A DNA stretch of 64,000 bases, from positions 1 through 64,000 of the forward strand of contig WNNJ02000930.1 in assembly GCA_012934845.2 (NCBI GenBank), given 5' to 3'. This document shows positions 21,147 through 30,515 of this stretch, one piece after another. Under the pieces are notes generated by a model, which did not search any database, was not told the DNA's origin, and saw only the letters and a list, made by a program, of their open reading frames with translations. A program made the translations under genes and the position numbers. Every line of letters begins with the position of its first letter. Positions within the stretch are counted from its first letter, which is position 1. This DNA comes from Pomphorhynchus laevis (taxonomy: Eukaryota; Acanthocephala; Palaeacanthocephala; Echinorhynchida; Pomphorhynchidae).

Positions 21147-23225
21147 TTGTCTCTATCCAATCCCACAATAGCATATTCCTCTCCTCACGATCTCGCCTTT
21201 CTTTTTGACTCTGAACTCAAATCCATTCTCGATCTTCTCTTGCCCTTAAAACCTCACCCACAGCGTAGCTTACACCGCGCCCCATGGTTTAACATCCAAT
21301 GCCTACTTTCAAAGCGTCGACTCCGTAATGCTTTGAGAGTCTATCACTGCTCTCTCAGACGTGATTTCCGCTCGATCACTGCGTCTTTCCGTGATTCCTA
21401 TCTTGCTCTTCGCCGGTCTCATCTCAACCTACTACGTACCAAATGCAACTCCTTCTGGCAGCATAAAATCATCACTTCATTCAACTCTAAGACTCTCTGG
21501 CACACTTTTAACTCAATCCTTGCTCGCTCCTCTTCGCCGTGCAACATCAATGCCAATGATTATTCGTCATTTCTCCAGACTAAAGTATCCACGTTGCTCT
21601 CTCACACCCCGGTTTCCATCCTATCCCACTCTGCCAAGTCTACTCTCATCCTTCCGGAACTCTTTCATCTTCTCCCTGTCTCCCCTACAGAAGTATCATA
21701 TGTCCTTATGTCCTTGCTCAACAAAATCTTACCTGCCGATCCCCTGCCACTCACATATTAAAATCTATATGCTCATCGATATCCCCATTTCTCACAACCT
21801 TGTTTAACTCGTCCATCCGCAGTCGTATCTTCCCTTCACACTGGAAATCCGCAATCGTTCGTCCCCTCCTTAAAAGACAATCGCTCGACCCCTTCCTTTC
21901 TTCTAGCTATCACCCCATTTCACTACTCCCTACTCTTTCTAAGCTCTTAGAACGCCTCATCTTAATACAAATCAACGCTTATCTCTCCTCATCCAATCTG
22001 TACCCTCCTTTCCAATCCGCTTTCCGATCTAATCACTCCACAGAAATCGAATGCAAATGTACAACGACTTATTCATTTCTCGAGACAAGGCTCTCTATAG
22101 TGTTCTCATCTCCCTCGACCTTTTCTCCACATTCGACATTGTCGACCACTCCGTCCTCCTTTCTAGCCTTCGTTATGATTACGGCTTTTCTACCTCCTCC
22201 GTAGCATGGTTTGCCTCATATCTATCGACCGTTCCTTTCGCGTATGTTCTAATTAATAATCCTCCCATCCCATCCCTATTTTTTGGGGGGTCCTACAAGG
22301 TTTAGTCCTAGGTCCCCTGCTTTTCTCTCTTCTGCTTGGCGATCTATCTCCGTTTATCAAACCTTACTCCGTTAACGTCATCCAATACGCCGATGACATC
22401 ATCTATGCTCATGCACCCGCACATCATGGCATACATGATATCGGCATTTCTGCCTCCAACTGTATTTCTTCTATCAACAAACGTCTCCAATCTCCATCTC
22501 GTTCTAAACCCCGAAAAGTCCAAAATAATGTGGATCCTCCCCCGTAAACCAAACATATCTCCTCCCACTGTATATTTTGCCTCATCGATCATCTCCATAG
22601 TCCACAATCTCACTTTCTTAGGCTTCCATTTCGATGATCACCTTTCCCTTAAACCCTTCGTCCGTGACAAGGTCCGCTCATCTAACTTAATTTTCCGTGA
22701 CATCTGCCGTATCCGCCTCCTTATCGACTTCCATTCTTGTATCGCTTATTTTCTTTCATCGCTTATTTTCCCTAAAATCGATTACTGCCTTAGCCTTTTC
22801 GCCAATTCTCCAAAATCCATCATCCTAACCCTACAAAGAATAATCAACACCGCCGTTCGAGTGCTCTTTCATCTCCGTCGCTTCGACCACACATCCACAT
22901 ATTTTGCCCAACTCTCCTGGCCCACCATTCACATCCGCATTAAACTCCGCCTTCTTCTCGTTACTTTTTGTCTCATCGCTGTCGGCTCCCCACCGTTTAT
23001 CAACCTTCCTTTCTTAGACGATACTCGTCCCACTTCGCTATCGCTTCGTTCCTGTCATACCCTCTTACTCCACGTTCCTAATTACTCTAACAACTACGGT
23101 CTCCGATCCTTCCTCGTCGCCGCCTCACTCGCCTGGAATCAACTCCCTATCGACGTCCGCGCGCCCCCTTCTTTTCACATTCAAACACCTCCTCCGTTCA
23201 CACCTTCTCGACACCTGATTAACAG
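21147..23225 (+). pseudogene. LINE D2 ORF2, reverse transcriptase domain
   Basis: 21,147-21,761 is the linker and RT start (HRAPWFNIQC, SILARSSSPCNINAND); 21,800-22,204 has MFNSSIRSRIFPSHWKSAIV, YHPISLLPTLSKLLERLI and FQSAFRSNHSTE; the next frame has SLDLFSTFDIVDHSVLLSS; 22,336-23,352 includes SNTPMTSSML in place of the YADD frame, then LHLVLNPEKSKIMWILP, FLGFHFDDHLSLKPF and LRSFLVAASLAWNQLPI. The catalytic YADD is present in a neighbouring frame (IQYADDIIYAH at about 22,381-22,413). More decayed than D1. Confidence 0.8.
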
Positions 23226-23295
23226 TTTTGTTTTGTTGTGGTCATGTAAGCGTGCGCTGGCACGCATTTGCCACGTTAAAATAAATCTTTTTTTT

Positions 23296-23600
23296 AACGA
23301 CACTAGAAAAGGTTCCATTCTGAGACCCTCCGCAGACACAAATGTGTCGTAGTTGTCGATCTTTAAGCCAAATATCTTCAATTAATCGGGTGATCTCGCT
23401 TCCTGCAAGTGAAGCACATCCGCATGAATGAGACTGAAATACTGTATCAGGTTCTTAACAGAACCTATATTCCAACTCATCAGACAGATGTCTTCAAGTG
23501 AAGAAAATTCAATTCTTCGCTTTTTTTTCTTGCATTAGAAGCTTTTTGCAAGGAACTGCCCTTCCTACTCGACGCCACTTGTAGTGATTTAGGTAACGTC
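23296..23600 (-). pseudogene. LINE A1 ORF2 start, AP-endonuclease N-terminus
   Basis: The minus strand gives EDICLMSWNIGSVKNLIQYF and HADVLHLQEARS, the classic start of an APE domain (N of WNIGS, E of QEARS), then in the next frame LKIDNYDTFVSAEGLRMEPF. It is cut by LINE D2. Confidence 0.75.
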
Positions 23601-23602
23601 AG

Positions 23603-24240
23603 CTATTTAAGAGCATTCCCTGTTACCTTAATCGAAGGACCCTCAGAATCGGTCGACACCACGGACAATATTCCAGTATTAAAATATGCTTTAAGATATG
23701 ATTGAGCCCCATCACAAGCCTCTTTGTTCTCACCGTTTACCCAGGCTAAGTAAGACTTGAACTCTGGGCAAACGTGTGAGTACGCCTTATGAGGTTGCTC
23801 ACAGTTTGCACATTTAGGTTTTTGCTTTTGTTTAGGCATGATTGTGTTTCATGTTGACGCAACGCTGTGACACCTCTCTACACATGTTCGAAAAATGTCC
23901 CCTGCGTTGACATCTGTAACACTGCGAATACCGAAAAGCAGCATCGTCTTTGTCGAATATCTTTACAGATATTCGATGTCCACAGATGTTGCCTCCACTT
24001 TTTTAAACTACATACAGTTCCTTTTATTAGAAAGGAGCTATATGATTGATTGTATGATTTGCATGTTTTCAGAATCCTTACATCATATTGATGTAAGAAT
24101 TCTTCCACATATTTTTCCGCAAATAACGACACTTCCCAAGGATTACCGTCACTCTTGGAGAAATGTCGATAATTTTTGTATTCTCCTTTCCAACTAAAGC
24201 CGTTTTGAATTTATCCTTCAAAGCTAAGCTTTTGAAAGAG
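23603..24240 (-). pseudogene. LINE A1 ORF1 with zinc knuckles
   Basis: The frame 23,839-23,603 starts MPKQKQKPKCANCEQPHKA and carries CANCEQPHKAYSHVC. Just upstream another frame gives CQRRGHFSNMC, a CCHC knuckle. The 24,132-23,878 region reads EKYVEEFLHQYDVRILKTC. Zinc-knuckle ORF1 proteins are typical of I/Jockey-group LINEs; they bind the element RNA. Several frame breaks. Confidence 0.65.
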
Positions 24241-24600
24241 ATTCGATAAAAATTATCTCTTTTGAAAAACCATTCGAAGATTTCTCCTCAAACAGTTTTT
24301 CTTATTTCCCTTTCTATCTCTCTTATTTTTTGTTGAGATTATTGTTCTCTTTGCATGTTATTTTAAGTGCGAAAATGTCTTGTTTTATAGGCAAGAGCCT
24401 CTTTTGCACTGAAGATTCTTCTATATTTTTTAAATTTTTCTCCAGCTGGGAAGAATATTTTCTCTTCTCAACAGGCTTATGACAATTAATTCCTTCAAAC
24501 TGTACTCATATTAGATGTATATAAATGAAAACAAAATGCAAATACAAAAAACAAAGATCAAAAAAAACGAGTCGTTCAGATAACTCTTTAATATCCCTTG
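24241..24600. other. AT-rich stretch between LINE A1 5' end and LINE A2 3' end
   Basis: No gene seen. It probably includes the remaining 5' part of A1, whose exact start I cannot place. Confidence 0.5.
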
Positions 24601-24609
24601 GCTTGACAA

Positions 24610-26575
24610 TGTTTTAAAAAAAATTATGATTTTTTAAAGTAAAAAACACAAAATTCATATATATTTTCGTTTTTTTTTCTGACTTTTTCGACCCCAGCCA
24701 AGTATGGAGCCCCAATCGAGTTTCCTTTCTTTTTTCTTTCTTTTTGCAGGTTTCGATTGAGATTTCTTTGGTTGGATGTCGAGGATAAGAATTTTAAACA
24801 AAAATTCAAAATGATAAAATGCTAAAATTCAATTCTAAAAAATAAAAATTCAAAATCATCATAAAAAACAAAATTTGGATAAAATTGATATTAATATCAA
24901 TTTATTGATAAAATAAATTGATATAAATTTATCATTTTATATTGATAAAATAAAAAATATTTTGTAACATTATCTTAAAATTATTTGAACAATGACAAAA
25001 AAATGAAGATATAATACATTTAATTATACTTTTCCTAATTTCTCTAATTTCTCTGACAAAGCACTTGTAGGCAAGCGCAATATAAAATTAATATATACAT
25101 CCAAATTTAGAAAAATAATCAAACAAATTTCAAACAAGATAAACAAAAAATTATTCAAAACATTTGATTTTTAAATAAAATAAAACATATATTTTAATTA
25201 ATTTATTTTTAATTTCAATTTCATTCATAAACAATTTATTTATTAAAATTAATAATCGTTTTAAAAATAGATATCGTTGTTCTGGAGGGCGATTGTTTGA
25301 GTAGAAGTACAATCCGCTCAATACAAACGCATTGAGCACAATTACACATCTACCCAAACCGGCATTTAATCGTCTCGCTCTTTCAAACATACGTAGCCCT
25401 TTTCTAACTAATTTGAAACACCTGGCCATATCTGACCTAGGATGCAAACGTGGTTTGAAAACTGATCCCAGAATGCGCACCCAACGCTTTCGATTCTCTG
25501 GAAGAGAATCGAGGAGATGAGTGTGCTTTCCAGGACGTCGAAATCTGTAATGAACAAAATTGCTCTTCGTTGGGTTTAAAGACAAGCCAAACTTCGCTAA
25601 GCGATGAGCAACAATGTCCATTACAGACTTCATTCGCCCTTCAAACCTTGCATCCGACAGAGTATTTCTCTTAAATGCGATCGAGATGTCGTCCGCATAA
25701 ATGATGGCGTGGGTGTTCCTATCCAAAAGACCCTCCAGAACTCCCCTCGTCACTATCATATAAATGATAGGAGACAGAGGTGAGCTTGGGGAAGTCCTTT
25801 GTTGAGATGATAGTACTTACCCCCGTCATCATCCAAGTAGAAAGTTCTTGCTTTCAATATACCCAGAACACGATGCAACAAATTACTCTGTATACCATCA
25901 CTGGTTAACGTTGTAACTATTGCATCATGCCCCAAGTTGTCGAAGGCCGCCGACACATCCAGCGAATAGAGGACTGCAGGTCGTCTATTGCTGGTGAGAA
26001 AACTCTGCATGGACCTTACTGCCTTAACAGTTCCCCTTCCTCTACGAAATCCGTGAATGTGGTCTCCCAACATATCACGATCTTCGTAGAATCGGGAAAG
26101 GATCCTAGCAAGAGCTCTCTCATACACCATAACAATATTATTAGATATTGTTATGGGTCTTGTGTCTTTAGCATTCGACACCCATCTTCCCTTCGCAAGG
26201 AACACCACTTTTCCGACCGCAATATCACACCAAGATGCTAAAGGTAATCCTAGCATCTTGACAGCAACATCCGTCCGAACCCTATCGACGATCAATTTGG
26301 TCGCAACAGCACATGTCGAAGACCCGTTAGACGAAGTCTTTTGCACGACTGGCCACGCACTCAAAATGTCATCGATAGTGATGTTCTCTCGCGAATTGTC
26401 GATGGTCGAAAAAAAGAGTTCCATACGGATCTTCATCATTTTTCTCTCTGTCCATCCTTCAACATTGGCTAGGTGTTTCATTTTCATTTCATAAAGTACA
26501 TTCCCAAAACCCTTAGAGGATATCCACTTAGAAGCTGCTGCCCTCCAAGAACGGAAGGTGGTTCGCCATATATAT
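24610..26575 (-). mobile_element. LINE A copy 2 (A2), 5'-truncated
   Basis: This is a minus-strand RT plus 3' UTR, with the 3' end near 24.61 kb immediately next to the 5' side of A1, so the two copies lie head-to-tail. RT is from 26,487 to about 25,160; the 3' UTR (25.15-24.61 kb) matches A1 at 1.93-1.56 kb. It serves as the uninterrupted reference for A1. Confidence 0.8.
25151..26487 (-). pseudogene. LINE A2 reverse transcriptase
   Basis: The frame 26,487-25,756 has KVVFLAKGRWVSNAKDTRPI, ISNNIVMVYERALARIL, HGFRRGRGTVKAVRSMQSFL, motif A YSLDVSAAFDNLGHD and NKGLPQ. A frameshift in motif B (GLPQ, about 25,785-25,800) moves the reading to 25,759-25,151: IYADDISIAFKRN, LSLNPTKSNFVHYRF, RWVRILGSVFKPRLHPRSDM and SGLYFYSNNRPPEQRYLFLK. 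Only one break is obvious, so this copy is young relative to A1. Confidence 0.85.
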
Positions 26576-26935
26576 AATAATTAGCTAAAATTTGTACTGT
26601 AATTAGCGTACATTTGAAAATCAATCTAATAAATATGTGAATTTAATATAACGATCCGTTCATATCAACATTTTGTTTCTTCCTTGTCCAAACGATAACA
26701 GGTCTCATCGAGAATTTGATAAAATAAAGATATTTTATACGTTTTTTGCTTAGTTTCTAAAGTTTAATTAAGATAAACTACTTCCCCGCTTTAACTACAA
26801 TAGTAAATTCACAGCTAAATAAGTAATTTTATTTAGTAATAATAAGACTTTATTAATAAAAATGCATAAATGGAAGTGTCGTTTAACAAGAAGTCCGTTA
26901 AAAAAATAAACAGTCAGTCAACAGAAAAAATAGGT
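26576..26935. other. AT-rich intergenic stretch
   Basis: No gene or repeat recognised. The right part (about 26.78-26.93 kb) is likely the A/T-rich 3' end of LINE B1, since it contains AATAAGACTTTATTAATAAA, which resembles the B 3' end near 42.6 kb. Confidence 0.5.
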
Positions 26936-28062
26936 CAACAATTTCTTTGTCTTCTTCTTATTAAGGCCACAAATCAATGGGGATCTGAGCCCCCAACCAA
27001 TCCAGCACGCCGCTTTCCGATTGAACCACCCGGGGTCTTTCACCCCTAGAAGAATCCAATCGGTGTGGACGATGTTGGGTAAACGAAACGAGAGACGAGG
27101 AGCTTAATAAACCTTAGCCTTTGCTATGGGGACGTCCTCTTGAAAAGAAGACTAATCCCGAGATAGCCCAAGTACCCCAAAGGCGTACCTGGGTTTTCCC
27201 ATTCAACGACATATGCTGGGCCCGTTTCAGAGACCACCTAGCTCTCTTCAAGATACGTTTGAGTCTATCCAGGTCAGCTTTCGCCGACCAGTTCACCGAA
27301 ACGGTGAACCCCAGGTATTTTACTCGACTTGTGAAGGTAGGGAGTGGTTCTGAGGCAAAAATGGGGGAGAGTGCAGAGAGTGGCAGTCTCTTAAGTTTTT
27401 TCTTCGTCGAAGGGGAGCCATGAAAAACTACCACCTGCGATTTTGCGGAGTTTAAAATAAGATTGGATTGGGGTAGCTGGTCTTTTAATCTTGAAAAGAA
27501 ACGGCTGATGTCAGAGACTACGTCTTTACACCTGCGTCCAGTGAACAGGGATGTCGTGTCATCAGCGTGCATCACTAGACGTTGTTCACGTTTAAATATT
27601 TAAATAGAATAATTGAGGCAGCAAGATACAAGATTGGAGAAAGTGGTGAACCTTGAGGCACACCTGTAATAGGGTAGAACTAACGCGCATCAGGGTCGTC
27701 TTCATAATAAAATCGCTTGGTGTACAGCAGTATCTCCACCCTATTACTCTGCTCGCAGGCAACCCGAGGGACCTGAGAGAAGAGATAACAAAAGGAATAG
27801 AGATACGGTCAAATGCAGCGGAAAAATCAAGGAAAACAGCCACAGCTAGCTGATGACTGTACTCCTTACAAAACCGATTCACTTCATCAACTGCTGAATG
27901 GACAGAGCGATTTTTGACAAACCGATGGAATCCAGGTGGGATTAAATTTCGCCTAATCAGATGAACGCGGATTCTACGAGCAAGCGCTTTTTCGTAGATC
28001 GAGACGAGGGAATTTTGAATTGAGATGGGCCGCAAGTCTTTAGGAGAAGAGACCGGAGACAT
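26936..28062 (-). mobile_element. LINE B copy 1 (B1), RT and 3' UTR, 5'-truncated
   Basis: RT from 28,062 (DLRPISIQNSLVSIYEKALA, VAVFLDFSAAFDRI) to 27,114 (HADDTTSLFTGRRCKDVV, SNLILNSAKSQVVVFHG, RVKYLGFTVSVNWSAK, WAISGLVFFSRGRP). The 3' UTR on the minus strand includes GGTGGTTCAATCGG, a block shared by all B copies. There is a frame change between motifs A and C; the catalytic YADD reads HADD here. The 5' edge is the hammerhead satellite. Confidence 0.85.
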
Positions 28063-28083
28063 AATTTACAAGATTCGTTAATT

Positions 28084-28160
28084 GCTGTCTGCTAGTCCTC
28101 CTCTGCATCCAGATTTTGGAGGGATCTGACACTTACGAGTCATTGTGATGACGAAACCGC
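28084..28160 (+). ncRNA. Decayed hammerhead module 1
   Basis: Same 77-nt layout as module 9, but the core reads CTTACGA instead of CTGATGA (the invariant G5 is lost) and stem III has one mismatch. GAAAC is kept. Predicted inactive. Confidence 0.75.
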
Positions 28161-28402
28161 ATATATTACTGATTTCGTCTTTCTTTCGTGTTGGGCTTAT
28201 ATGATTACAAAAAAATCAAGCGGAATAGTATCATTTGAGATAATTTCATATTAGAACTAAGCCGATATAAAGATACCTTGCGCTGGCATTTGTCATTGCT
28301 TTGGATAATGATCCTATTTGGTGAAGCTGTAGTGTTGGTTCATCACTGTATGATGATGTTACTAGAGGTTTTATAGTACATCATTTACAAGATTCGTTGA
28401 TT

Positions 28403-28479
28403 GCCGTCTGCTAGTTCTCCTATGCATCCAGATGTGGGAGGGATCTGGCACTTACAAATCATTGTGCTGACGAAACCGC
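28403..28479 (+). ncRNA. Decayed hammerhead module 2
   Basis: GCCGTC and GAAACCGC are kept; the core reads CTTACAA and stem II is disrupted. Predicted inactive. Module 7 (29,778) is its partner in the higher-order repeat. Confidence 0.75.
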
Positions 28480-28723
28480 ATATATTACTGATTTCGTCTT
28501 TCTTTCGTGTCGGGCTTATATGATTACAATAAAATTCACGTGGAATTGTATCATTTGAAATCATTTTATACTAGAAGTAAGCCGATATAAAATACCTTGC
28601 GCTGGCATTTGTCAGTGGTTTGGATAATGATCCTATTTGGTGAAGCGATAGTGCCAGTTCAGCACTCAATGATGATGTCAGTGTAGGTTTTCTAGGGCAT
28701 CATTCACGTGATTCTTTGATAAA

Positions 28724-28800
28724 GCCGTCTGCTAGTTATCTTCTGCATCCAGCAGTGGGAGGGTACTTGCACTGATGAGTCATAGTGATGACGAAACAGC
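28724..28800 (+). ncRNA. Type III hammerhead ribozyme, module 3
   Basis: GCCGTC with predicted cleavage after C28,729; stem I hairpin closed by TGCTAGT/ACTTGCA (one U-U mismatch); CTGATGA at 28,772-28,778; perfect stem II GTCAT-AGTG-ATGAC; GAA at 28,793; stem III ACAGC pairs with GCCGT except one A-C mismatch. All core nucleotides are present, so activity is plausible. Confidence 0.85.
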
Positions 28801-29051
28801 ATCTAGCAATGTTTTTCGTTGTTGTTCCGCGTCTGGCTAAAAATGGCTAACAAAATTCACGTGGATTGGTATCACTGTTGTTTTGAGATATTAAAAAAAG
28901 AAATTAGCTTATATATAAGATGCCTGGATCTGGCATTTGCCAGTGCTTTTGTGCTAATGATCCTATTTGGTGAAGCTGTGGTGCTGGTTCAGCACTCTAT
29001 GATGATGTTACTAGAGGTTTACTAGTACACCATTCACATGATTCGTTGATT

Positions 29052-29119
29052 GCCGTCTGCTAGTCCTCCTCTGCATCCAGATGTGGGAGGGATCTGACAC
29101 TTACGAGTGATTGTGATGA
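29052..29119 (+). ncRNA. Truncated, chimeric hammerhead module 4
   Basis: The flank upstream matches that of module 9, but the module body is of the decayed CTTACGA type and breaks off within stem II, running straight into the start of the next unit. This looks like the crossover point of an unequal exchange. Confidence 0.7.
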
Positions 29120-29139
29120 ATTTACAAGATTCGTTGATT

Positions 29140-29216
29140 GCCGTCTGCTAGTCCTCCTCTGCATCCAGATGCGGGAGGGATCTGATACTTACGAGTCATT
29201 GTGATGACGAAACCGC
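29140..29216 (+). ncRNA. Decayed hammerhead module 5
   Basis: CTTACGA core with intact stem II (GTCAT-TGTG-ATGAC) and GAAAC. Predicted inactive because of the core changes. Confidence 0.75.
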
Positions 29217-29458
29217 ATATATTACTGATTTCGTCTTTCTTTCATTTCGGGCTTATATGATTACAAAAAAATAACGCGGAATGGTATCATTTGAAATAAT
29301 TTTATATTAGAAGTAAGCCGATATAAAGATACCTTGCGCTGGCATTTGTCAGTGCTTTGGATAATGATCCTATTTGGTGAATCTGTAGTGTGTGTTCAGC
29401 ACTCTATGATGATGTTACTAGAGGTTTTCTAGTACATCATTTACAAGATTCGTTGATT

Positions 29459-29535
29459 GCCGTCTGCTAGTCCTCCTCTGCATCCAGATTTAGGAGGGAT
29501 CTGACACTTACGAGTCATTGTGATGACGAAACCGC
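29459..29535 (+). ncRNA. Decayed hammerhead module 6
   Basis: CTTACGA core; otherwise like module 1, its partner 1,375 bp upstream. Confidence 0.75.
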
Positions 29536-29777
29536 ATATATTACTGATTTCGTCTTTCTTTCGTGTTGGGCTTATATGATTACAAAAAAATCAAGCGGAA
29601 TAGTATCATTTGAGATAATTTCATATTAGAACTAAGCCGATATAAAGATACCTTGCGCTGGCATTTGTCATTGCTTTGGATAATGATCCTATTTGGTGAA
29701 GCTGTAGTGTTGGTTCATCACTGTATGATGATGTTACTAGAGGTTTTATAGTACATCATTTACAAGATTCGTTGATT

Positions 29778-29854
29778 GCCGTCTGCTAGTTCTCCTATGC
29801 ATCCAGATGTGGGAGGGATCTGACACTTACAAATCATTGTGATGACAAAACCGC
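29778..29854 (+). ncRNA. Decayed hammerhead module 7
   Basis: The core reads CTTACAA and the second box reads CAAAAC instead of CGAAAC. Predicted inactive. Partner of module 2. Confidence 0.75.
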
Positions 29855-30099
29855 ATATATTACTGATTTCGTCTTTCTTTCGTGTCGGGCTTATATGATT
29901 ACAATAAAATTCACGTGGAATTGTATCATTTGAAATCATTTTATACTAGAAGTAAGCCGATATAAAGATACCTTGCGCTGGCATTTGTCAGTGCTTTGGA
30001 TAATGATCCTATTTGGTGAAGCTGTAGTGTTGGTTCATCACTGTATGATGATGTCAGTGTAGGTTTTCTAGGGCATCATTCACGTCATTCTTTGATAAA

Positions 30100-30176
30100 G
30101 CCGTCTGCTAGTTATCTTCTGCATCCAGCAGTGGGAGGGTACTTGCACTGATGAGTCATAGTGATGACGAAACAGC
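30100..30176 (+). ncRNA. Type III hammerhead ribozyme, module 8
   Basis: Identical over the module to module 3, 1,376 bp upstream: CTGATGA at 30,148-30,154, stem II GTCAT-AGTG-ATGAC, GAAACAGC at 30,169-30,176. Complete core, predicted cleavage after C30,105. Confidence 0.85.
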
Positions 30177-30427
30177 ATCTAGCAATGTTTTTCGTTGTTG
30201 TTCTGCGTCTGGCTAAAAATGACTAACAAAATTCACGTGGATTGGTATCACTCTCGTTTTGAGATATTAAAAAAAGAAATTAGCTGATATATAAGATGCC
30301 TGGATCTGGCATTTGCCAGTGCTTTTGTGCTAATGATCCTATTTGGTGAAGCTGTGGTGCTGGTTCAGCACTCTATGATGATGTTACTAGAGGTTTACTA
30401 GTACACCATTCACATGATTCGTTGATT

Positions 30428-30504
30428 GCCGTCTGCTAGTCCTCCTCTGCATCCAGTAGCGGGAGGAAACTGGCACTGATGAGTCATACTGATGACGAAA
30501 CGGC
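30428..30504 (+). ncRNA. Type III hammerhead ribozyme, module 9 (best fold)
   Basis: Strand GCCGT (30,428-30,432) and cleavage residue C30,433 are followed by a stem I hairpin: TGCTAGT pairs with ACTGGCA (7 bp, one G-U), then CCTCC with GGAGG across an AA bulge, with a CTGCATCCAGTAGC loop. CTGATGA is at 30,476-30,482, stem II is GTCAT-ACTG-ATGAC (perfect), GAA at 30,497-30,499, and stem III strand ACGGC pairs perfectly with GCCGT. All conserved hammerhead core nucleotides are in place. Open helix is stem III, hence type III. It lies at the array edge, next to LINE G. Confidence 0.92.
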
Positions 30505-30515
30505 AGTGTTTCTAT

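Larger units (their letters stand above)
19076..23295 (+). mobile_element. LINE D copy 2 (D2), full length, inserted in LINE A1
   Basis: It starts AGTTTAAACTATCTTGTTAT, carries ORF1, endonuclease and RT in order over about 4.2 kb, and ends with hairpin GCGTGC-GCTG-GCACGC, ATTTGCCACG and an A-rich tail. LINE A endonuclease sequence lies on both sides. A CGACGACAACCAT microsatellite-like stretch (19,175-19,240) sits in the 5' UTR. The coding strand is strongly C/T-rich, as in D1. Confidence 0.85.
1520..24490 (-). mobile_element. LINE A copy 1 (A1), split by three younger insertions
   Basis: A minus-strand LINE whose parts lie in the correct order: ORF1 zinc-knuckle region (24.1-23.6 kb), AP-endonuclease start (23.6-23.3 kb), rest of endonuclease (19.07-18.5 kb), reverse transcriptase (18.11-17.26 kb, then 4.09-3.97 kb and 2.19-1.93 kb) and 3' UTR (1.93-1.56 kb). 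The gaps are exactly filled by LINE D2, LINE C and an LTR fossil. The uninterrupted order is confirmed for the RT-to-3' UTR part by copy A2 at 24.6-26.6 kb. The zinc-knuckle ORF1 plus AP-endonuclease layout points to the I/Jockey/R1 side of the LINE tree; the clade is not certain. Frames are broken throughout, so it is inactive. Confidence 0.85.
28064..30507 (+). repeat. Hammerhead-bearing satellite array (about 320-bp units, 1,375-bp higher-order repeat)
   Basis: Nine 77-nt modules start at 28,084, 28,403, 28,724, 29,052 (truncated), 29,140, 29,459, 29,778, 30,100 and 30,428. Spacings are 319, 321, 328, 88, 319, 319, 322 and 328, so modules 1-4 are repeated by modules 6-9 at a distance of 1,375-1,376 bp: a higher-order repeat. 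Between modules lies a shared body (GCGCTGGCATTTGTCA, GATAATGATCCTATTTGGTG, GATGATGTTACTAGAGG). The array begins right at LINE B1 and ends right at LINE G. Small open frames inside it are not conserved between units. Confidence 0.92.

Noticed and set aside
20798-21171. Overlapping Pro/His/Ser-rich frames
   Set aside because: Out-of-frame readings of the C/T-rich LINE D2 endonuclease region.
28819-29025. A 68-codon frame inside the hammerhead satellite
   Set aside because: Not kept open in the other units of the array, so a chance frame.
28064-30507. CRISPR-like array of regular repeats
   Set aside because: Repeats are ~320 bp with conserved spacers; this is a satellite in a eukaryotic genome.
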